Both the position numbers and the translations under genes were made by a program. Shown in pieces: positions 45,072-55,240 of a stretch of DNA of 64,000 nt. Source of the stretch: Limnoperna fortunei (lineage: Eukaryota; Mollusca; Bivalvia; Mytilida; Modiolidae); contig OX104117.1 in NCBI GenBank assembly GCA_944474755.1, positions 69,493,522-69,557,521 of the forward strand. Reading direction: 5' to 3'. The notes beneath the pieces were generated by a model. It was given only the letters and a program-made list of their open reading frames with translations. It did no database searches and was not told the DNA's origin. The number at the start of each line of letters is the position of its first letter. Positions within the stretch are counted from its first letter, which is position 1.

Positions 45072-45461
45072 TGCATGAGCATGAGTGAAAGTCGAAAAGC
45101 TTACAAACGGAAAGGGATTCAAGCTGCTAGAGCTGTACGAAGATTAAAAAATGAATCATCAGAACTTGGGCAATCAGAAGATGAGACTGAAAGTTTAGTA
45201 GCATATGACACACAGAACATTTTATAAGATATGCATGCATGTGTTCATGTAAGATCTCATGAAAATGAACCAGATACAAGTACATGTATTGGTCAACCAG
45301 AATACATCCAAAATGAAGAAAATGAGACGTTTGAGTGGGACCTAATTGACAACCACCAAAGAATTGATTCTGATGATGATAATGATATATATGTAGAAGA
45401 AGACAAAGATGAACATTCTTTATCTGAAGAAAAAATTGGAATGTTGAAATCCATAAAAAAA
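45072..45461 (+). CDS. Acidic middle exon of the DUF4806-like cargo gene, with an in-frame TAA
   Basis: The acceptor CTTTTTTCCAG precedes 45072. The frame reads MSMSESRKAYKRKGIQAARA, a basic segment, then an acidic Ser/Glu stretch. TAA at 45225-45227 interrupts it. The same frame continues with HENEPDTSTCIGQPEY, DSDDDNDIYVEEDKDEHSLS and EEKIGMLKSIKK, ending at a donor (AAAAAAA then GTAATC) in phase 0. The stop may be a mutation, or a small intron may remove it (GTAAGATC at 45250 is donor-like). The charged region resembles disordered linkers that precede DUF4806 domains. Confidence 0.55.
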
Positions 45462-45854
45462 GTAATCAAATATTGCAATGTATACATTGTACGTGTACTT
45501 TGTTTAAAAACCAGCAACAATATGAATTGTGTTACATCAATTCATGTAAGTGTTTTTGTTCTCTAGCTGTAGCCAAATAAACAAAGCTTTTTTGAACCCT
45601 GTCTGTTCAAAGAGGTAACCTCACAACAAAACTGCTTAAAGGATTTTGCAGTCATTGCAAAGAAGGATAATTTTATAATTGTACCTAAGACTACCCTATC
45701 TTTTTTCAGACCTGAAACAGGAAACACACATTTTTTTTGTTTGGCATAAACATTAAAAAAATTAAAATTTAGCACAAAATAAGACATGATTGATTATATA
45801 AAATAAATATTTTTTTTATCTAATCTGACAGCTAATTAATGTGATTTTTTTTAG

Positions 45855-46023
45855 GTTCACTTCCTTGGTGGCAAAGACATTAAAGAGACAGCCAGGCTTG
45901 TTCTGAGGAGAGTTGGTGGGAACAGTCTATGGTCAAATTTTAATTTAAAGGGGAAAAATTCCAAGAAAACAGAAAATGCCAAAAAATCCCTAAACACTGA
46001 GGCAATATACAAAGTAATTAAAA
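45855..46023 (+). CDS. DUF4806-like domain exon
   Basis: The acceptor TTTTTTTTAG and donor GTAAGT frame 169 nt entered in phase 0 and left in phase 1. The reading is VHFLGGKDIKETARLVLRRV, then NSLWSNFNLKGKNSKKTEN and EAIYKVIK. The pattern G-G-K-D....R.vl+R......l...fN..Gk..K....sl....iy..i matches the core of the DUF4806 family as I remember it (a domain of unknown function, high copy in cnidarians and insects, with some resemblance to BEN domains). A DNA- or protein-binding role is likely only by analogy. It connects in frame to 45461 and to 46811. Confidence 0.7.
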
Positions 46024-46574
46024 GTAAGTATATAAAATAAAAAGTACTTGAATTTTTTCCATCACACAAAATTAATTATGTCTTGTTTTTAATTTGCTCA
46101 TAACTTGGCAACTATTATTCCTAGGTTGCTGATATTTAATAACAAGCTTGATATGGACATGATGTATTGTGGTATACATTTCTGGATCCATCAAACATTT
46201 ACTTTCTGTTTGCTGTAAACTTTATATTAAACACATTGCATACAAGTAGTAGTTGTGAAAGCGGGGGCATCACTAGTGAGCATTGGCTCACAGATTTCTT
46301 GTTTACACAAAGAATGGTAATGAATGGGTGTGTCATTTATTCTACTTTATTGTTACATCAGAGGTTTTGATTGGTTGAAATTTACAATTATTTGCCATGT
46401 GTTGGAGTGAGAGTTTCAAGGCACTTTATTTATTGTTGTTTTTTTGTATAGTGGGTTGTGTCTTCCCAAGAAAATATGGGCATTATTATATTTTAAAAAC
46501 AAATTAATTTTAGCCTTTATGTAAGCGCTATTCTTTATTTTTTTGGCGGGGGGGGGGAGCGGAGTTCAATTCTT

Positions 46575-46700
46575 TTTTATTTTTTATGCCCCATCTACGA
46601 AAGTAGGGGCATATAGTGTTCAGGTCTGTCTGTCCCAAATGTTGCAAGATGGGGCATTATATGTCTTTTGGATATATTCTTTTTTGATGGGTGGTGTTCC
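46575..46700 (+). repeat. GGGGCAT-family repeat in an intron of the cargo gene
   Basis: TTTATGCCCCATCTACGAAAGTAGGGGCATATAGTG forms a small hairpin and is followed by GTCTGTCTGTCCC and GGGGCATTATATGTCTTTTGG. Confidence 0.55.
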
Positions 46701-46810
46701 TTTTTGAAAAACATGCCTATTATATATTTAAAAATTATGTAGGTGGTTATAAACATAAAATAGCACAACCATTTCCTATGTTTTAAATATTAAATCCATT
46801 TTTTTTCCAG

Positions 46811-46917
46811 AGTCATGCAAGAAGTGCCACAACAATGCCACTGATGCCATGATTGATGAGGCAATTTCTGAAACTTTAAAGAGAGCGCCACACCTGCAAG
46901 GAGAATCTAAGTTCAAG
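46811..46917 (+). CDS. Exon following the DUF4806-like core
   Basis: The acceptor TTTTTTTTCCAG and donor GTACAA frame it; it is entered in phase 1 and left in phase 0. The reading is KSCKKCHNNATDAMIDEAIS then ETLKRAPHLQGESKFK, the expected helix at the end of the domain (A..d.I...I...LK.AP). The exon is shared in frame with both neighbours, so splicing probably was functional. Confidence 0.7.
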
Positions 46918-47758
46918 GTACAATGTATAACAACAGATTTATTTAGCAAAAACAAATTAATACAATGTAGTTTACTTCAAACAAATTAAGCTTGTTTATT
47001 TTTAAAAAGTTGGTTTAAGAATATTTATGAAATAAGTGGATAGGGTCAGAGTGGGGAAATAAATATAAAGGTAAAAAAATATCAAACCCCAGTCAATGAC
47101 CATTTCTACTGTTTCCCTAGATACAATTAAACTGGTAACAAAGCAAACACATTTTTTGTTGAACAAAGAAGGCTCAGATGATATTCTGAGTGATCCAATA
47201 TTGATGGAAGAAAAACATAAGTTGCTTTGACCAGTTAATATATTTTTTATTCAAGTTGCAAAATTTATAAAAAATTTATAAGCAGTAATAAAAAAAAGCC
47301 ACCAAACCATTTTAGAGGCCAATATAAAAAATATCCTAGATTCTCACCCCCTCCCGTCCGATTTTTTCAGCCGGCTGAAAAAATTTTATTTTGATTTTTT
47401 CTCAAATTATGTTCATTTTTGGTCTATTTCTTTAAAATGGCAGAAAATTTCATCAAATTGGATAAAAAATGAAATATAATTCACCCGCCCGCCCCATTTT
47501 TTCAAGAAATTTGGATGAGTCTCTAGGAATTATTTTATTATAGTCTTACATGAAAAATAGGATTGGCAGAGAGTATACTAAAAAGTAATTCTGTTGTTTT
47601 CTATTATATACATTAGAATTATTTATCCCTTTTCAATAGACATCATCTGTCAGTTTATTACAGTGAAGAATTTTCCAGGTTTTGCTGATTGACATTAGTA
47701 GCATGTGAGGAAACTATATATGACAGAATTTATAATATTGAATCCCTTTCTATTTTAG

Positions 47759-47794
47759 AAAGCAGAGGATAATGAAGAAGAAACTACTGATTAA
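47759..47794 (+). CDS. Terminal exon of the DUF4806-like gene
   Basis: The acceptor TTCTATTTTAG is followed by KAEDNEEETTD and a TAA at 47792-47794. AATAAA at 47885-47890 is a fitting polyadenylation signal. Confidence 0.65.
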   Translation, partial: KAEDNEEETTD

Positions 47795-48499
47795 GAGGAA
47801 TTAGATAGATGGATGGATAACTAATAAGAACTTTTAAGAATATGACTAAAATTTCAATTATAACTTTGATTTGTATTCTACCATAATAAACTTGGTGACT
47901 TGTAAAATGTCTTTGTTTATAGTGGATGTGTTTGCCTTACATTCAGCAAAGTCTTCATCACACTCAGCATTTATATGTCCTTAAATATTATTTACAATGG
48001 CACAAAAGCATTGACTAAGTCGACCAGTTCCTTTTCTAAGTAGATTTAGATAAACCCCATTCACAAGTCTTTTGATTATTTCATTTTTTCACTACTGCTG
48101 TACGTGACCTTGTGATTTTAAATTTGGGTGAGTGTTGTCAGTAAAATTTTCTCTGTTGTAAAATCAATGTAGTACATTATGCAAATGTGTTAACATTTGA
48201 ATACGCAGCCTAGAGGCACACAAATGCAAAACATGTCCTTTTTACATTGGGCAAGGTCATTATGAACCAAACCAAAACCATGATATAACGTTCTTTAAAC
48301 CTTCTATGAATGTTTTTTTGTTCATTGGGAACATTCTTGGTACGTTGTGGGAACGTTCTGAAAATGTTACTCCATAACGTTCTCAGAACCAATGTGGGCG
48401 TCTACACAATATCGTTCTCAAAACGTCCTGTCAGAACGTTCCCAGAACTATAAGATAACGTTATCAGAACATTACAAGAACGTTACTGTGTTTAGTGGG

Positions 48500-49035
48500 A
48501 GGTTTGCGCAAACAATGTCCTTACAAGGTACATGTAAATTGTTTACCTATCTTGCATATAAATTACAAAAAACAGATACTTTAATAAATCCATAAAATTT
48601 GTAATGCAGCTAAGAGACGGTTAGCTTTTTAGAAAAGCTAAACTTGTTTCGATAACAGGGTCGATTAGTAGGTTTATATTTTGAACAACATATATTGCAT
48701 TTCTTAGCTCCTGTTTACTTTAACGAATTAAAAATGTTACATACATATTGTGTATATATTAATTAAAGGTAGCGGGAACACAGGTGAATGTGATCACGTG
48801 TGTATTTGTTTACAATAACAAATCACCTGTTGTTTTGACAGATATACACGTGTAATTTGAATAAAATACTTTTATTGGTTAGCTATATACTTATGAAGTA
48901 TTTGTTTGATACGGGTAGATGAGTTCCCGCGTTCGTGCATTTCATGCACTCGTGGATTTTTGGTATTTAAGAGAACTGTTTGATTTGATAGGTTAATCGA
49001 AGTTTCGCCATACTGATAGCAGCTTTCGTTGTACT
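48500..49035. other. Spacer between the 6.3-kb element and the DIRS-like element; probably includes the retrotransposon leader
   Basis: There is no gene. A palindrome-rich stretch (AGGTGAATGTGATCACGTGTG..ACAAATCACCTG and GATATACACGTGTAA) lies at 48778-48860. No sequence here was found repeated downstream of the recombinase, so the terminal repeats are not identified. Confidence 0.4.
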
Positions 49036-49777
49036 ATGTCCGATTCAGAAAAATTACTCGATTCCAACCATGAATCTGCTAGTGATACAGTCAAACAACA
49101 TAGAACATCTACCTTTGCTTCTAATGACGGTTCTGGTTCTGACCTCGTTAATACATTCCAGCTACTAGTATTTAAAACATATCTTGACGGGAAAATCACA
49201 TCGCTTAAGCATGATTTGGTTGCAGGGTACCCTTAAGGATGAAACCAATGTTAATCTTAAAGGCGAAGGAAACCAAATTTAGTTTTCGTTCAATTCCGAC
49301 ATTCTCACAGATCTCGCTAAACTTCAGAAACGCTTGCCGCAAGATGATAATGTGTCCATTAATTTTTGTCTGGAGTTATTGTTAAGCTTAATAAAAGGAA
49401 CAAGCTTATTTGCATCGCAGATAATTAAGTCTCCAGCTGGATGGAAAACTGTCAGAGAGTATCAAAGTGATGATCTTGCGTCCGACCCGGAGGATGAAAA
49501 GCGCCTCCGCTCAGCAGAAAACCGTGCTCTACGCTCTATACAGAAGAAAAGACCACACCCTTATGCTAGAAAACAGCCGGTTTCTGCTACTATTACTTCT
49601 GCTGCCGCTTCTCAGCCCTTTGACTCTTCCAACAAGAACTACGGTCAACAGCCCTTTCGTACTTCAAGAAAACGGGAGACCTCGCCTTACGACATCTGCT
49701 ACCGTTGCAACCAGCTCGGCCATTGGAAGTCGCAATGCCCACTCGGTAAATCAACCACAACTCAAGGAAAACAATAA
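49036..49777 (+). pseudogene. DIRS-like ORF1 (Gag-like, zinc knuckle)
   Basis: It starts at MSDSEKLLDSNHESASD and runs to FKTYLDGKITSLKHDLVA, then shifts frame. The second part contains a TAG in the QI-stop-FSFNSD stretch (about 49278), then DILTDLAKLQKRLPQDDNV and an AENRALRSIQKKRP region. Near the end is one CCHC zinc knuckle, CYRCNQLGHWKSQC (spacing C-x2-C-x4-H-x4-C). It ends at TAA 49775-49777. DIRS ORF1 proteins carry such a knuckle and presumably coat the RNA. One frameshift and one stop make it a pseudogene. The plus-strand frame 49467-49883 is a shadow. Confidence 0.82.
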
Positions 49778-49885
49778 GGACATAAATGATAAGTATTTTC
49801 TAGACTTGTTTTGCAAAATCATAATTGTGATCAGATTGAATCATTTCTGCATCACGTTAATTATCTTGGACATTGGTCTTTAGAA

Positions 49886-50640
49886 TAATGTTACTTTTTG
49901 GATTCATATCGGTGCCTCAGAATTTGTTATTAATACAATTAAAAATGGTTATATCATTCATTTTATTTCAAATCCACCTCCAATGAGATTTAAAAATAAT
50001 AAATCCGATCTTTAGCATTCAGTTTTCGTTGATGAATCGTTATCAGAGCTTATAGAATTAGGTTGCATTGTTAAAACGCCTTTTCAACCGTTTGTAGTTA
50101 ATCCGTTGAGCGTAGCGGTATAGAGTTCCGGTAAAAAGCGGTTGATTCTAGATCTAAGTGAATTGAACTTTTTTGTGCGCAGAGATAAAATTAAGTTTGA
50201 AGATTATAAAGTAGCGTTAAATTATTTTTCTTAAGATTGTTTCATGTATAAATTTGATTTACAATCTGCGTATTTTCATTATAATATTTGTTCACAACAA
50301 CAGACATATTTAAGATTTGAATGGAAATGCAGTTTTCATTGTTTTACAGTTTTAGCGTTTGGTCTCTCTTCTGCACCGTATTTGTTTACTAAATGTTTAA
50401 GGCCTTTAGTGAAGTACTGGCGAAAAAATGGTATAAAAATGGTACTTTATTTAGATGATGGTTTTGGAATTGCCCAGGATCAAATATCTTGTAAAAAAAG
50501 ATTCTTTATTTGTAAAAAGATCACTAGAAGAAGCAGGTCTCCTAATTAACGTAAAGAAATCTGTTTTCGAACCTATTCAAACATTAGAATGGCTGGGTAT
50601 GGTATGAGATGCTCGAGATTTTTCTTTGAGTATTACAGAG
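49886..50640 (+). pseudogene. DIRS-like reverse transcriptase
   Basis: In the frame of position 50244: SELIELGCIVKTPFQPFVVNP, then KKRLILDLSELN (the RLI.DLS.LN motif), MYKFDLQSAYFH (catalytic D, DL.sAY.H), FKC-like strand, LAFGLSSAPYLFTK (the GL..AP..F motif) and MVLYLDDGFG with the YLDD box. Stops lie at about 50012 (TAG), 50129 (TAG) and 50232 (TAA), and a frameshift after the YLDD box is followed by a TGA near 50606. The active-site residues survive but the frame does not, so no enzyme is made from this copy. Confidence 0.85.
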
Positions 50641-51722
50641 AAGCGAATAAATGATACGTTAGAATCTTTAGAACAATTTTTAAGGATTTTCCTGTATTTA
50701 CAGCACGCCAATTGGCGAAGGTCACGGGAAAAATTATATCAATGTCTCCTGTAGTAGGGGATTTGACATTTTTAATGACCCGTTTCCTATATTTGGCTAT
50801 CGAGAAAAGATTTTCTTTTGATTCTTTTATAAATCTTGACTGTTATAATAAAATTAAGAGTGAATTAAGATATTGGTTAGATAATCTCAAGTCTGTAAAC
50901 AAAAAATGTTTAAATTATTATTCATTACCCAAGACAGTGGTGTATTCAGATGCTAGCTGTGTTGCTGCAGGGGCCTTTATAGTAAACTTGGATGAAAAAA
51001 TATTTCATCATACTTGGACTCAGTTTGAGAGATCTAGGAGTTCAACTTGGAGAGAGTTGAAAGCAATTGAATTGGCTTTGCAGTCTTTCAAGTCAGTGTT
51101 ACGAAATAGTAAAATCGTTTGGTTTACCGATAGTCAGTATTGTCAATCAATAATTAAGAAGGGCAGTACTAAAGAACATCTTCAAATTCTGGCCTTTGAG
51201 ATATTTCAAATTTGTTCAAAATACTCTATTAACTTGGAAATAATTTGGATTCCTAGGTCAGAAAACAGCAAGGCTGATTATATTTCTAAAATAATTGATT
51301 TTTAAGATTGGGGAACCACTACGGAGTTTTTCATTTTTATGAATGGTATGTGGGGCCCATTCACAGTTGACAGGTTTGCAAATGAGTCAAACTTTAAAAT
51401 TAAAAGATTTAATTCGAAGTTTTGGAATACGAAATAGGCTATCGACGCTTTTTCGCAAGACTGGAGGAATGAGAATAATTGGCTATTACCGACAATTTCT
51501 TTGATTATACAGGTTATCGATCATTTATTAGCATGTAGGGCTAAAGGTACATTGATTATTCCTAAATGATCATCTGCGCCCTTCTGGACTAGAATATTTA
51601 TTAAAAATTACGAATGTCGATGGTTCGTTAAAGATTTTCTGGAATTTGCACCTAGACAGAACATTTTTGTTCAAGATATGAATAAAAAATCGATATTTGA
51701 TTTTTTTTTACCTCTGAGGTGT
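50641..51722 (+). pseudogene. DIRS-like RNase H and downstream pol segment
   Basis: FTARQLAKVTGKIISMSPVV leads into the longest clean frame (50712-51305). RNase H motifs follow: VVYSDASCVAAGAF (first Asp), STWRELKAIELAL (Glu), VWFTDSQYC (second Asp) and NSKADYISK (final Asp). After TAA 51303-51305 the same frame continues with WGPFTVDRFANESN, DAFSQDWRNENNWLLP and a RAKGTLIIPK segment, the characteristic extension after RNase H in DIRS elements. Further stops are at about 51438 (TAG) and 51568 (TGA). Confidence 0.85.
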
Positions 51723-51960
51723 TAGCTGTGAAGCTGGATGCTTCATGTGTATGATTGTTTTATATTGAAGTCTGAGTACTCTGATATTCAAGTATAGTAA
51801 GGCTGGCGAGGTCTTTTATTGACGAGGCTGGCGAGACTCATGAACGACGAGAACAGTTTTGGAAGACTGTTAAGGTCGCAATATATAATATTGTATATTT
51901 TCTGTGTTTTAATTTGACTCTTACTATTTATTACGATTTGCAGACGTTTTCCGGACTGTA
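51723..51960. other. Spacer before the recombinase gene
   Basis: GAGGCTGGCGAG occurs in direct repeat (AAGGCTGGCGAGGTC, 51800, and GAGGCTGGCGAGACTC, 51824). TTTGCAG at about 51938-51944 could be an acceptor, since some DIRS elements splice here, but this is unproven. Confidence 0.3.
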
Positions 51961-52946
51961 TTGTGGAAGGATTTGCATGCTTGTAATAAAGACCTGCAAG
52001 AGTTGTCGTCAATACTTCCAGAGTACTGCCTTCGTTCCAGAGCTGATAATGCACGGCGAAAATATAAATATGCTTTTGACAATTTCTGTAAGTGGTGTTC
52101 GTGTCATAATATTAGTCCATTACCAGCATCTGATTTTCATGTGTCTTTATATTTAGTTCATTTATCCAAAAGACATAATTCTATTGCAAAGGTTAACGAG
52201 GCATTTTACGCTATTAACTGGTCTCATAGATTAGCAGGATTTACTAATCCTTGCAAGTCTGATTTGTGTATTTTGGCTAAAGAATGGGGCAATAGATCAG
52301 TAGGACATGTGGCTGTTAACAAGAAAGATCCTATATCTAGTGGTATTTTGCAAAAATTTGTTACAACATTTGGAAATGTTTCTTCTTCTCTATATGATAA
52401 GAACGTGTTGTATATGTTTATTAAGTTATGCTGGTTTTTTACGTTTTTCTGAGCTTTTAAATCTTAGAAATCTTAGTTGTTATCAATCGTATGTTTCATT
52501 ATTTATAGAGAAAAGTAAGACGGAAAAATTAAGAGAAATGAACGCATGTTTTAATTTCTAGAACTTATTCATCTACTTGTCTAGTTAATATGTTGGAACC
52601 ATATCTCAAATTAGCTTGTGTTCAAGAACCATCCGACTTTCTTTTCAGAAGTCTCGTATTTTGTAAAAAAAAATCTAATACGTACAAGTTAAGAGGTTCG
52701 AAGTGTTTATCGTATACAAGGGCTAGAGAGATTTTGCTTCTAACTTTAGAAAGTGTTGGGTTAGATAAATCTAAATTTGGCTTGCATAGCCTTCGATCAT
52801 GCGGAGCTACTGCTGACGCAAATGCGGGTGTGGATGATCGGCTGTTTAAGAAATATGGGAGGTGGGCTTCTGATACTGCAAAGGATGGTTATGTACACGA
52901 AAATGTTGATTATAAATTGTCTGTAACTAAACATTTAGGTATTTAA
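51961..52946 (+). pseudogene. DIRS-like tyrosine recombinase
   Basis: The N-terminal core-binding part reads ARRKYKYAFDNFCKWC and HVSLYLVHLSK. After a frameshift in a T-run near 52435 comes AGFLRFSELLNL (catalytic Arg) and FIEKSKTEK (Lys). A stop and second shift near 52560 are followed by FGLHSLRSCGAT (H-x-x-R), KKYGRWASDTAKDGYV (Trp, then the Tyr nucleophile) and a closing KHLGI. Thus the R, K, H, R, W and Y set is all present, although spread over three frames. The enzyme normally joins the cDNA circle into the genome. The copy is inactive as read. Confidence 0.87.
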
Positions 52947-54527
52947 TTTGTTGTTATGAGTAATTTTATATCAGTTTCTTTCTTTGTCATTCGAAGCTGC
53001 TACACCATGGCAAACTAATCCTATTTCCGTGTTTGAGTTTTATTTAATTAATAATTTATATTCGGTTGAGAATATAATGATAGTAATACTTGTAAGTTGT
53101 AAGACCGAACGAATATAAAACAACAATTTAATGATTAATAATAACACTGCAGGTTACTTTCACACCTTTCTGTAGGTGGTATTGACGATGATTGTTCTGT
53201 ACAATACGTGGAAGGAATTGTAGAATTGGTCTGTTTTGGGCAAGTTAGATAAATAAAACAAACACAATCGTCAGGGTTTCTAGGGTTTATTCTGTCATCA
53301 TCATAGAAATGCATCGACAAAATACAGGATAATAAAGACCCTGAAATAACAATAATAACAATATTTACCAAATCGCAAAATGAACAACTTATTGAAATGT
53401 GACTTTATTTAAGAAAATAGTATAAATTCTTACTATCGTACTACAAGACTTCTTTCAAATACTGCCTTCATTTCTTATAAAAATAGTAAATTACGATGAA
53501 CTATTAATTGAAGACTTTGTAACAATACATAGTATATTTACTGCACATCTCATATAGAAAATAAATGACTTTAAAACATAAACAAGAAAAGATATGGGTT
53601 AAACCCATATTCAGAGATGTTCGATTTATATGTTATAGGTGTATCCCATTTGGTTTAATTTTTTTTTTAATTTGTTTTATTTAAAGTTTCATCATATGCT
53701 GTAAAGGGATGCAAATATAGACGATTGTGAAAGGCAAGAAATAGTCATCTTGATTATAATATCTCAACTTTGAGAAGAGTACTGTAATAAAAAAAGCAAA
53801 GTTTTGGAAGGACAAATGTTTACCAATAAAAATACATTGACCATAGTCAAGTGGTTCTGTGGGGGAAAATATGAATGTAAGATCGGCAGTTATCGCGCCC
53901 TCGGAAAATCAAAGAAAACATAACGACAAGTTACAATTTCTATTGATTTAATTTTATTGTAATTAAAATTGTTTCAAAAGATTTGCAATTAAATGTATTT
54001 CAAACGTCAAACTAGCATTCATGTGCATAAACATTGCTAAGAACTTTATAAAATTTTTAGAATTTAAAATATAAAAAAAACAATTAGAAGAGCTTATTTT
54101 GCAAAACAATTGATGAGATTATAATTATTAACTTCTACAATTATTTTCAACAATAGAAACTGTTGATGACCTTTATTCGAACATAACTGAATTTTTTCTG
54201 TTGTATTATTATATATATAACTTGCTTCGTTAAAATATCTTAACATCAAAATGTTTAAATCTTGAATTAAATAAAAATCTATATCTTTTGTGCTTTTTTT
54301 ATTATTGAGAAATTTATGTTCCATACTAATTTCTACCACATTTTTCACTGATTCGGACATCAATTTTTTTAAATAACATGCCTGTTTGAAAATCTAATTT
54401 TGTATATATAGTTTATTCTCACACAGCCAATAATACAATTGGTACAGAGAAAGTAACAAATAAACAAACAAAACAACAGGCTATATACAATATATATCAA
54501 AATCATAATCTAATTTAGCCGTTTTAG
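52947..54527. other. Non-coding after the DIRS-like element, no gene recognised
   Basis: The terminal repeats of the retrotransposon may extend into the first ~200 bases. The minus-strand frames 53135-53371 and 54094-54363 have no recognised domain, and the latter is AT-rich with N/I/K bias. Confidence 0.35.
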
Positions 54528-54665
54528 CGGTTTATTATGCGAGTCTTATTGGTCTTTCATTTTTACCTTTCATCAAAATTCAGTGTCAGGTAATAAATAA
54601 TCAATTAGCAAATAAACACGGCACATCTAATATACAATTACATCACAGAAATGTCTCTGCCCCCT
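54528..54665 (-). repeat. Repeat, inverted copy of 26890-27005
   Basis: ATTGGTCTTTCATTTTTACC, AGTGTCAGGTAATAAATAA and AATATACAATTACATCACAGAAATGTCTC match the reverse complement of 26900-27020 in order. A weaker match extends left to about 54500. A G/C-rich block follows (GCCCCCTCCC), mirroring the G-run at 26886. Confidence 0.8.
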
Positions 54666-54814
54666 CCCTAAAACCACCACTATCATACTCGAATCATTCA
54701 CGAGAGTTTGGGATTTCGAAACCGTCAATAAACAAAACCCAGGGAAATTAAATTTAATCTTCAAGATGAATATTTTTCTGCGTAAAGGTTCCATTCTCTA
54801 CCTTATAAATTATG

Positions 54815-55240
54815 AAATAATCCAGAAATAAGTTTTCTGGATGAGTGGTCACAAGCGCGTTAAACAAAATCTAAAAATGCACTTTTATTGTCAAATTATC
54901 TAAGTAACTAATAAAAGAAACCGAAAAATATACACTTGATCATGTTAAAATAAGAATGCATAAAAAATTATGAAGCTTGACATATAAATACCGAAATAAT
55001 CCAAGAAATACAATTGAAGCGATGAAATACATTACGTAATATAACATAACAAAATTTTTAAATGCGTTTTCTTATCAAATTAAATAACTAATTAATAAAA
55101 CAAACGCAAGTATATACATTTTATTATGTCAAGAATAGAATGCATTAATAAAAATACTAGGCTTACCCTATAGATAGTAAAATAATCCAGAAATAAAAAT
55201 TGAAACGATCTATTCATACTACCGAGAAGCGCGGATTAAT
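54815..55240. repeat. Degenerate tandem repeat, ~180-bp unit, about 2.5 copies
   Basis: ATAATCCAGAAATAA..TTG recurs at about 54819, 54995 and 55182. The intervening blocks ATTxTCAAATTA..TAACTAATxAATAAAA and GAATGCATxAxxAA also repeat. Confidence 0.6.

Larger units (their letters stand above)
42171..48499 (+). mobile_element. 6.3-kb inverted-repeat element with AGAACGTTCT palindrome arrays and a spliced cargo gene
   Basis: The ends read CCCACTAAACACAG inward (42171-42184, 48486-48499), a perfect 14-bp TIR. Both subterminal 250-300 bases are crowded with AGAACGTTCT-like palindromes and halves (left 42185-42430, right 48280-48485). AG flanks both sides, a possible 2-bp target duplication. Terminal CACTA after two C residues plus subterminal palindromes resemble the EnSpm/CACTA style, but no transposase is visible, so the superfamily is inference. 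The body carries a multi-exon gene on the plus strand (44000-47794) and a GGGGCAT repeat (46575-46700). Confidence 0.75.
49036..52946 (+). mobile_element. DIRS-order retrotransposon (Ngaro/DIRS-like), decayed
   Basis: Gene order is ORF1 with a CCHC knuckle, reverse transcriptase with RNase H, then tyrosine recombinase. Only DIRS-order elements combine these parts; they insert by recombinase instead of integrase, so no target duplication is expected. No methyltransferase part is visible, which favours Ngaro-like over DIRS1-like (weak inference). At least one frameshift or stop is present in every gene. Ends are unknown: the limits given are coding limits only. Confidence 0.88.

Noticed and set aside
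42171..48499. Harbinger-type element because of the Myb-like exon
   Set aside because: Harbinger elements have 3-bp duplications and a second DDE gene; neither is visible. It is left as an unassigned TIR element.
49467..49883. 138-codon plus-strand open frame
   Set aside because: It overlaps the zinc-knuckle ORF1 of the DIRS-like element in another frame; composition is not protein-like.
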